Positions 18,901 to 25,200 of a stretch of 26,819 bases of DNA are shown in pieces. The stretch lies in the IMG/VR virus record IMGVR_UViG_3300017769_000100, positions 1-26,819 of that record; one strand, given 5' to 3'. The notes under the pieces were generated by a model. The model did no database searches. It was not told where the DNA came from and saw only the letters and a list, made by a program, of their open reading frames with translations. Numbering within the stretch: position 1 is the first letter of the stretch; each line of letters starts with the position of its first letter. Source of the DNA: a virus. The translations under genes and the position numbers were made by a program.

Positions 18901-19263
18901 ACCGCTGGAACAGGTTATTCAGCTACGCAGACTATAAATGCGTCTGATGACAGTAGTGAAAATGACGTGTTTACCGTTTCTAGCGATGGTGGCACAACGG
19001 TTGGCACAACGCAAAGAACTGTAGCTACTGTAGTTATAGAAACTGATAGTGGCCTTTCTTTTGGAACTGGCGCTGGAGAGCATGATATGGCGCTGTCTGT
19101 TGACGATATTTCAAGATGGGAAGTGTCTTACGCTTTAAGTGCTAACTCTGATGGAGACGCTAACGGTAAGGTTACTTATACTATAAAGTACACTGGAACA
19201 GGCACGTCTAACACTTTTGATCCAGTAGATACCTTAAAAACTCAAAAAGTAACAGTTTCATAA
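12973..19263 (+). CDS. tail nozzle/stabilisation protein (P22 gp10-like) with long Ig-like extension
   Basis: The 2096-residue product opens with FEKGKMNKDLDERLLPSGEY (residues 8-27), a hallmark I associate with the stabilisation/nozzle proteins of crAss-like and related podoviruses; those are structurally like the P22 tail needle-holder gp10. A further conserved block is NCFKFGNGVESNRIQDDFN starting at residue 1113. The first ~1500 residues would form the tapered tail tube that opens to the host surface. A likely calcium loop, DSDGDGSLD, is at 1046-1054. From about residue 1560 the protein turns into Ser/Thr/Val-rich beta repeats like bacterial Ig-like domains, including one with two cysteines (C1618 and C1681). 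No protease or glycosidase motif was found. The extension probably reaches outward as an adhesion or docking element. Confidence 0.8.
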   Translation: MPELKRGFEKGKMNKDLDERLLPSGEYKHGLNIEVTTSESSNVGAVENLIGNYNLNTISYHEPFYDGQEQAFDRDGYPMGYSYTYTSGGQTGFSSNAEVVGTTVDDKTKKIYSLIARVLDYGVTSVGSYGNVETGVRSDAIVETPKTSQNSTKIVFSDIYEVKRPFGVIEGGKRNTKANPTATTNATAVIDANYTEIRVTDASYFNYLNGIKPGMTVQAVLPDGTNLWETNGIITVITATPHFADPTSYLLLRLSNPSTGTINLTAANLNAGAVLKFSDERLLNFEPSSKISYTDTNGSSVTSPTPIDNKITGINTFDGLLYFTDGKTEPKKINIENSKRGTLNANPYHETKFVYENYLGEFASEKLTLEHITVIKRSPLNPPVIKMRNTQLKGQVNKIGVTNTAGDEGAGTDFTNYSKGNAFNFTIAENVEHEKVEIALNIDSGGNYRSIKAGDKLVLKNNGYEVYLEVVDSSATTISTKFREANALYLENPPNQPAIKWEASLYESGESKHPAKAMWEKQFIRIAYRWKYEDGEVSALSPFSEVCFLPRDRYSYSSKDSYNTAMINDLRELTISNFLPLGTPKDVVQVDIVAKEDKVANLYLLKTIKKGDYKVNASTGFREYEFDKDAFEGVSNAGHGRFVATGSALGSVLPSDQLLRPFDSVPRTAIAQTISASRLIYGNYKANYDLKDAAEDNIELNYNDWRGNFSLRSDPYKWQTNHSNGKFYGYPALKAGRSYSVGMVYKDRFGRESSVVIGDKYTLDIGYQRRDQIDRLRLDVAHNAPSWAEYFKFFIKESSAEFYNIPLQAHYPCNVDDSDNASEVWLSFSSADRNKVQEGDFLILKKGHSRWQDGLGGTDAHISGMGDRKYKILDISNEVPDDSIPEERAPSGEDKAGKFFAKVKIDRAIIASFGVNPGNDGSWRQYWQDATGGQDNPNPAIFEVEPRDKLDIPVYYEVPRTYPVKLKEQNAYEFINPGDRIYMYYKAGAGLSAQLREEFMHDASRRRAWYNLTTTVVSVAGPEFPDGPTAVTVDTPFTLPVLHAYDSDGDGSLDTNSNSYQRPGTVWFIREDGSFATAKIWHSSSVATYGASGTVLYVKPEVHNGQFCLPFSNCFKFGNGVESNRIQDDFNAPLMENGVKVSTTSDNYKEEDRGNGLIFSGIYNSKNGVNNLNQFISSSGITKDLNPQFGSIQILNARDTNITTVCEHKAVKVLANKDALFTASGANQVTSTKNVLGQTVPYAGEFGIGTLRSSFVNEEFRSYFVDPHRNKVLRLSNDGLTAISDAGMGDYFGDALDEVSAAVGSYNRDKGEYDLTLHYNVTSTSKTVETISYSEFVKGWTSFKSYVPDAGVSLDSNYYTMVGGLVYLHDEKNYSGGDVARCNYYGTQYKSSITTIFNDAPAAVKSFQAINYEGTQSKIIKPDVSVNNSGSAVSSGSSASITLATSNTAIAAGQTVSLSDGTKIGVVKSINSTTLVLIDNVAATVGGGVALVFSDNEYYNNTAVNGWSVESIITDKQRGSIHEFKEKEGKWFNYIHGDELDGSNLPTSQEFNVQGLGRIDSIGFGGATFGTSTVSLTTTLTGDGASTTTVVVPSSTIQNGANQNTLGTQSIVLTAPACGAITSANITVGTLPSGITSVSVPSAQTIMPGNTITLTVTLSSAVITSNTSYAIPIEVNLVDVCQDHEFQVTINQPVNYTYDISGLSDYSVFAPSYDASGNATFNLSGQSQLYSTSGAAQETFSVTFTAQPGYVFSANDFDPTEAFNTESHWSYTEVYTYNGEGQPTAVTYTYSYQGQADNPDPSDGGISAFDLVTFPSPTMNDGDVEVEEPVIPDSLTRNVSVVMVDSTTGLSLANASVQEISAEVMDGDNQDTLLSLSMVITPNLGFDLAAAADFTTTGLTITTSAGTANTNDITVSYSDGAFGTVLVDVLFGSLTITEDVVYTVKIRESEEVTASTSGQSFTVAIVNTAGTETPILTAGTGYSATQTINASDDSSENDVFTVSSDGGTTVGTTQRTVATVVIETDSGLSFGTGAGEHDMALSVDDISRWEVSYALSANSDGDANGKVTYTIKYTGTGTSNTFDPVDTLKTQKVTVS

Positions 19264-19272
19264 AATAATTAA

Positions 19273-19638
19273 ATGGCATTAATAACTATAAAAATAACCG
19301 GTAATATAAACAACTCTGTTCAAGTAGGAGACACTTTATTTTGTTCTCCAGAAACTTTTGACAGCGGTTTTGATACGGTGCAAAGTTTTAACAATATATC
19401 TAAAGTTGGGCCTATAGAGGAGATAAGAAGACTTAATGGCTATGGGTATATATACGTCGATGCTGATGTAACCATAACTCCTCCCGCGGCTGGAGACTTC
19501 TTGTTCTTTAGCAAAAGTAGCATGGCTAACATCAGTTCTTTGTTAGGTTACTATGCAGAAATCAAGATGATAAACGATTCTACAGATAGAGCTGAGATAT
19601 TTAACGTCAGTGCTGAGATAGCTCAAAGTAGTAAATAA
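19273..19638 (+). CDS. small conserved virion protein
   Basis: The 121-residue protein is beta-rich, with MALITIKITG, VGDTLFCSPET, GFDTVQSFNNISKVGPIEEI, GYIYVDADVTITPPAAGDFL and a strongly patterned end, SSLLGYYAEIKMINDSTDRA followed by EIFNVSAEIAQSSK. I recall closely similar proteins in marine tailed phages, described only as structural. No signal peptide, membrane segment or catalytic motif is visible. Being placed immediately after the nozzle gene (nine bases) suggests a tail or nozzle-associated component. The start ATG is preceded by AAAATAATTAA and no Shine-Dalgarno sequence. The exact function is unknown. Confidence 0.7.
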   Translation: MALITIKITGNINNSVQVGDTLFCSPETFDSGFDTVQSFNNISKVGPIEEIRRLNGYGYIYVDADVTITPPAAGDFLFFSKSSMANISSLLGYYAEIKMINDSTDRAEIFNVSAEIAQSSK

Positions 19639-19678
19639 GCGTATAAAAAAGTAATAATAGTATAGTAAATTAAAAAGT

Positions 19679-20518
19679 ATGAGCAATAAAAATAACGATC
19701 CAATACACTACAGTAACAGCCCTATGAAATTCTTAGGAGCCGTAGCTCAGTTGGCTGGTGGTCTAATAGGTAGAGGTAAAAAGAAAGATGCTTTAAAAGC
19801 CGCTAATGATCAAGCCGCGTTAGATAAGGAGGCATACAGAAACACAGAGATAACAAATCCATATGCTGATCTTGAAAACACTATGGAAGATCTAACTGTC
19901 AACACGCAGCAAGCTGAGTTTCAAAGAAAGGCTATGGAGCAACAGCAAGCTAACATGATGGGTAGTATGGAACAGGCGGGTGGTTTTGACGCTGGTAATA
20001 TTCAAGCTATGATGGGCGCCGCAAATCAACAAGCTCAACAAGCATCAGCTAGTATAGGTGCTCAAGAGTCTGCTAATACTAAAGCTGCAGCTCAAGCTGC
20101 CGGTGCTAACCAAATGGCGAAGGCTCAAGGAGAGTCAGAGCGCCAAGCTAGACAAGCTGACATGAACGCTAATCTAATGAACATGTCTAGAGAAGACGCG
20201 GCTAACGCTCAAGGAGCGGTTGATCAGTCGACAGCGGATATTGTCGGTGGAGGCGCAGGTATAATTGGCGGTGTTGCAAACATGTTTTCTGAGAGATCTA
20301 TGAAGAAAAACATTAAGAAAGTTGGTGAGTCTCCTAGTGGTCTTAACGTATACAACTTTGAGTACAAAAACAAAAAACACGGTAAAGGTAAGTTTCAAGG
20401 TGTTATGTCCGACGAAGTACCTTCATACGCGGTTGTTAGTAGACCAGGAAAGCCTGACATAGTAAACTACAATTTAATCGACGTAGTAGCTAAATCTATC
20501 AAAGGTAACAAAAAATAA
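19679..20518 (+). CDS. Ala/Gln-rich internal virion protein with short S74-like chaperone end
   Basis: The 279-residue product has an N-terminal hydrophobic/amphipathic stretch (LGAVAQLAGGLIGRGKKK, about residues 20-37), a long Ala/Gln/Met-rich helix (about 65-175) and a Gly-rich hinge (VGGGAGIIGGVANMF, about 189-203). The final ~75 residues begin SERSMKKNIKKVG (204-216) and continue to the GVMSDEVP block. That ending resembles the intramolecular chaperone (peptidase S74) domain, whose members self-cleave before a conserved serine, here perhaps S204. The front part resembles podoviral internal core or ejection proteins such as T7 gp14. The domain is short for S74 (usually over 100 residues), so cleavage may be lost. 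The SPMKF motif at residues 14-18 recurs in the next protein. Its role in DNA ejection is inferred. Confidence 0.65.
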   Translation: MSNKNNDPIHYSNSPMKFLGAVAQLAGGLIGRGKKKDALKAANDQAALDKEAYRNTEITNPYADLENTMEDLTVNTQQAEFQRKAMEQQQANMMGSMEQAGGFDAGNIQAMMGAANQQAQQASASIGAQESANTKAAAQAAGANQMAKAQGESERQARQADMNANLMNMSREDAANAQGAVDQSTADIVGGGAGIIGGVANMFSERSMKKNIKKVGESPSGLNVYNFEYKNKKHGKGKFQGVMSDEVPSYAVVSRPGKPDIVNYNLIDVVAKSIKGNKK

Positions 20519-20527
20519 AATATAATT

Positions 20528-22141
20528 ATGGCTGAAGAAAAAAAAGACAATAAAACTTTTGGTAGCGGAAAGTCGTTCGGAGCGGGAACATCAGTTCCTG
20601 GAAGCTGGACGTCTAGAGTTGACTGGGGTAAAGTAGCCTCAGATTTAAAAAGCGTAGAAGATTTAATATCTGGTAACACTGAAAGACAGTTAAGACGAAA
20701 AGAAGAGGCTCAAGAATTAGGCTTTGAAGATCGCAAGTCTATGCGTAAAGGCAATAAAGTGGCTAAGCTTGAAGAAGAAATGAAAGGCTTAAGTCCTGAC
20801 AGCAAAAAATACAAAAGACTAGAAAAGAAAGTTGAAAGAAAAAAATCAAAAATAGAATATACAGAAGCTGAACAAAAAAGAAGAGAAGAAGAAGAAGAAA
20901 AGAAGAAGCAAGAAGGAAATACAGACAGCAAAAAAAGTACAGATAGCGAAGATAATTCTACCCTCAATACAAACACCGTCGATAGAAGTATATCCGTAAG
21001 CGGTAGAACAGACGAAAATAAAAAGAAAGACGCTACCGCTGTTCCTATGCTAGATCGTGGATTTTTTCCATTAAGTTCTAAAAAAAATAAATCACCTATG
21101 AAGTTTGGTGGTGGCGACGCTAATTTTATCGCTAACTACAGAAAAAGCTCTCCAAAGCAAGTTAATTACGGCGATATTAGATCTCAAATAGACGCCGTTG
21201 CAGACGCGTACAAAAGTCAAGTTGAAGCTTTAGCTAAAAAAGAGTTAGAAGCTTACGATATAAACGAGGCTAGCGTAGAAGGTTTTAAAGGCTTTGGTAA
21301 TGGACAAAACATGGCTACAGAATACTTTACAGCTCAAAAAGAAGAGTTAGCAAGACTAAAAAACGAAGCTGCTAAAACAAGCTATAGGGGCAAAAGGTAT
21401 AAAAACTTAAAGCTTAAAATGCAAGAGATAGAAGATAACTCTATCAACATGAATAATAGAATGAAAGAGCTTCAAGATGCTAAACTTGAGTGGGTTACTG
21501 CAAATGGATATGGTCCTGAAGGAAACGGTATTAGTGCCTACTCTAACGGTTCTAGTCAAGAAAAAAAACACTACTTAAACGAAATATTTTCTAAAAACGC
21601 ACCTGTTCAGATGACTGACGGACAAATGATTTTTACCATTAAAGATCCAACCACAGGTGAACCAAAGCAAATGACTTTAGAGCAAGCTATGGAGGGCGTG
21701 TATAAAATAGACGAAAGAAGCAGGACAGCGTTAAAAAATCAACGAGACGCTTTACGTAAATCAGTTAAAGATAACTTAAGTTTTGACGAAGGCGCTATTA
21801 AGTCAGACTTAGACTACATGCTTAGAGACGCTAATGACAACCAGCTTATGTCTTGGATGTATGATGACTTAAATGGAACTGGCAGAAGTTTTATAGAAGA
21901 CTTTGCCGCAGCCAACACAGGCTTAAGTGAAGAAGACTTAAACCCTTCGTCGGACCTTTGGAAAAAAGAAGGCTTTGTAGATGCTTTGAGAGAAGAGATT
22001 AAAGAGTATTATTTAGAGATGTCTAGAAGTACCTATAACAAATATCAAGTAGCAAGCAACAATAAAGGTATTCCCAGCGATCCAGTAAGTAACACTTTTG
22101 AAGAAGGATTTGAGCAATTTTTAGAGTCAAATACTGAGTAA
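20528..22141 (+). CDS. charged internal/cargo virion protein, function unknown
   Basis: This 537-residue protein is hydrophilic and mostly helical. Residues 1-50 are Gly/Ser-rich. Residues about 55-125 form a highly charged Lys/Glu helix. A disordered, Ser/Thr/Asp-rich linker follows, then the motif SPMKF (189-193), shared with the preceding protein. The second half has several helices (for example YKSQVEALAKKELEAYD and AKTSYRGKRYKNLKLKMQEI) and a small beta segment, VQMTDGQMIFTIKDPTTGE, before an acidic C-terminus. No enzyme motif, signal peptide or membrane segment was found. Its place between an ejection-like protein and the giant protein suggests that it is packaged inside the head or tail as cargo. 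Function otherwise unknown. Confidence 0.65.
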   Translation: MAEEKKDNKTFGSGKSFGAGTSVPGSWTSRVDWGKVASDLKSVEDLISGNTERQLRRKEEAQELGFEDRKSMRKGNKVAKLEEEMKGLSPDSKKYKRLEKKVERKKSKIEYTEAEQKRREEEEEKKKQEGNTDSKKSTDSEDNSTLNTNTVDRSISVSGRTDENKKKDATAVPMLDRGFFPLSSKKNKSPMKFGGGDANFIANYRKSSPKQVNYGDIRSQIDAVADAYKSQVEALAKKELEAYDINEASVEGFKGFGNGQNMATEYFTAQKEELARLKNEAAKTSYRGKRYKNLKLKMQEIEDNSINMNNRMKELQDAKLEWVTANGYGPEGNGISAYSNGSSQEKKHYLNEIFSKNAPVQMTDGQMIFTIKDPTTGEPKQMTLEQAMEGVYKIDERSRTALKNQRDALRKSVKDNLSFDEGAIKSDLDYMLRDANDNQLMSWMYDDLNGTGRSFIEDFAAANTGLSEEDLNPSSDLWKKEGFVDALREEIKEYYLEMSRSTYNKYQVASNNKGIPSDPVSNTFEEGFEQFLESNTE

Positions 22142-22242
22142 ATCAAGTGATAATAAATATAGCCAAAGTGAGGTTACATCTTCGTCCGTAAGCTTTGCGA
22201 CTAATTAGGACGTAGAAGAAGAGTAATTAAAAATTTATTATC
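22142..22242 (+). other. 101-base gap with an imperfect hairpin
   Basis: This is the longest gene-free stretch of the window, in a cluster where most gaps are under 40 bases. It holds TCTTCGTCC (22179-22187) pairing with GGACGTAGA (22208-22216), with one T/T mismatch, around a 20-base loop, and then an A/T-rich run before the next ATG. No T tract follows the stem, so it is not a clear terminator. A promoter or leader for the giant gene is possible, but no recognisable promoter boxes were seen. Confidence 0.35.
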
Positions 22243-25200
22243 ATGCCTAGATATTCAGTAGACGACAAGGTCTATAACATTCCAGAAGACAAGGAACAAG
22301 CTTTTCTTGCAAAATTTCCAAAAGCAAAACTATTAAGCCCTTTAAAACAATTAGAGGGAAACGAGGACGACGTGGAGACAGTAGATCCCAACGACACGTC
22401 GATGAATACGGGATCAGATGGGGAAGATACTTCTTCGGATTCACCAGAAGATGAAACTATATACAGAGGTGAAAATCTAGAAGAAGTCAACATTAGGCCT
22501 CAAATTATGACTCTTGAAGCTTTTGTCGAGTTAGCTTCAAATACAAAAGGTTATAAGGTTGAAAAAGATTTATCAGAAGGTTTGAATACCTATTACGCTG
22601 ACGATCCAAAAGCGGCAGAGTTAACTTTTGAAAACACAAACATGCTAGGCTTGGGCACAGACGGTATATTTGGTAAGAATCAAATAAAAATTAAGTCTGG
22701 CTATCTTTTAAGTGGATCTCAAAAAATATTTATACCCAAAAAGCCTTACAAACACCATACTGACGAAAACGGAAACATAACAGCTGGAGGTAGTAATAGA
22801 GAAGATTGGGTGAAAGCTTACGATGCTTACGTCAGAATGACTGAGTTGCATTTCGAGGGGGCAAACTCAGCTCCAGAAACGGCTGAAGAAAAAGAAAACT
22901 TAAGAAAAAGAAACGACGAGTATACTAAAGATATAGCTCTACACAACATAAACTTTCAATTAAAAAACGCTCTTGAGGTCGCTGAAACAGACGAAGAAAA
23001 ACAAAGACTACAAGATGAGTTGCTTTTTAACGAGCAAAATCCCGAAGAAGTTAAAAACAACATAGACTTAGAGGCTTTAAGAAAAAAAGACGTTTACGAA
23101 TTAAACAAGCAAAAGCTTGATGATTGGAACAACACCGTTGGGCAAGAGTTAGCTAATCAATATAGAGCAGAATACAATAGAGAAAACGATCCAAGAGAAG
23201 GTGGTAAAAACTTTGAAATAGAAAGAGATAACTATATAAACCAAAAATTAAACGAACAAAGAGCCGCGCAAAACCCCATAGAAACCGAGGTGATAAACAA
23301 CTATCAAAAAGCTATTGATGAGCTTCAAACTAACTCTGGGTTTAACATGGTTCAAAACCTAATGCAAGGTAAGATCGGTAGCACAACTCAAAGAGGCGAG
23401 CAAGAGTTTAACAATTTAGATTGGATTGGGGACAACAAGTTTGATATATTTAGAAACTTACCGTATAGAGATGTTAAAGCCCTAGCAAATGGTGATTTGG
23501 GTGAAAGTTGGCAAAGAAACTTTTTAGCTCAAGAGAAGCAAAAGTTGTTTAGCAAAAATATAGATGAACTAAACCAGCAAGGAGATCAGCTAGAGCTAGC
23601 GATTGATGATTTCGAGCAAGATAAAAAAGATTATGACGACTTAGTAGCTGACTACCAAGAAAGATCTACAGCGTTAAACGAAGAATACGGTAGTATAGGA
23701 TCTCAACTAGAAAGCGTACAAAAGTTGTTAGAAGGTGATGTTGAAGCGCTAAATGATTTTCAAAAAAGAATTGACAGTCAAACAGACGATTATATTAAAG
23801 GAGAACTACAAAAGCTATATGACAGTAGATTTAAAGAATATAACCAAAGATACAACGAGTACAAAGAGCTTAGAGAAAGCGCTCAGCCATATCTAGAAAG
23901 AGCAAGGCAGCTTGAAAACGAATATCTTGACTTAGAATTACAAAGACAGCAACTAGACGTTGAAGGCGGAGAGTTAGACTCTATGGCTTCTAAAATAAAA
24001 AACGCCGAAGAAAGAACATACGCTGAGTTTAGTTATGATAAAATGACTAAAGTTATAGGTAGTGATTTTAAGCTAGACGACGACTACTACGAATGGAAAA
24101 ATAAAAGAGTTACCGACGATACTGGTGTTTTTGGTAGCTCTAGAGACTTTACAAACACTTTGGTAACTGGCCTTATAAAAGGCGGGCTTGACCTTTATGT
24201 CGGCACAGTAATATCTGTAGGGGAGTGGATAGGCAGTAACATAAAAGGTATTGGTGGAAGTTTTTCTACTAGCGAGAACGTATACGACAATTACGATTGG
24301 CTAAACAACAAGTACGGAGGCTTAGTCGCCTCTTTAACTACATTTGTACCGGTTGCGGACGGAGCTAATTTAAGAAAAGAAGGTCAATTTCTTGGAGGTT
24401 ATAAGCATGCTATGAAAACTACAGCTAACATGCTACCGTTTACATTACAAATAATAGCTTCTGCTAGAAAAGGTGACGTTAATAAAATGGGTAAGCTATA
24501 TAGCACTTTAGCTAAAAAAGGTGTAGACGCAAAAAAGCTAACAGCGCTAAAAGGTTCGGAAACAGCTTGGAGACTAACAATACATGACAATGTTCAAGAA
24601 GGCAAGGCGCTAGGCTTAGATGATGAAAAAGCCCAGCAATATGGTTTTTACGCTTCTGTAGCTACATCTTTGAGTCAGTTGATAATGCCAGACTTTAAGC
24701 TAGTCGGTGGTTCAAGTAGGGTTTTATCAGGATTAAAAAGCTCATTTGGAACTAATTTAAAATCAGCTGTTAATAGAAAAGCTGGGCTAAACGCTGTTGG
24801 TCAATTTTGGTTAAACTACGCAAGAGAATACACGGAAGAACTTACCGAACTTACTTTTCAAAACATAAACAAACACTCTTTAGGTTTAGGCCACGGTAGT
24901 ATATTTGGTACTTTAGAAAACCATAGAGATATAGCCGAAAGCGTGCTTTTGCTAAACGGAACTTTACAAGGTACTAGCACGGCTATGGGTAGCGGAGATT
25001 ATCAAGCGTTTAGAAATCAACTTTTCGATGGGTTTAGACAAAGAGGCTTAGATGTTGTTCAAGACATAGAAAACGACATGCTACAAGTTGCAGAAAAAAT
25101 TGACATATATAGCGCGGATGGAAACGATAGTAAAGTAGAGTATTTTACCGATCTATACAATAAAATGAAAAAGGGTAGAGACTTTTCTTTACTAATAAAC

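Noticed and set aside
19003-19020. Short repeated GGCACAAC units near the end of the nozzle gene
   Set aside because: Two copies a few bases apart within Thr/Gly-rich coding sequence are expected from the amino-acid repeats and give no separate signal.
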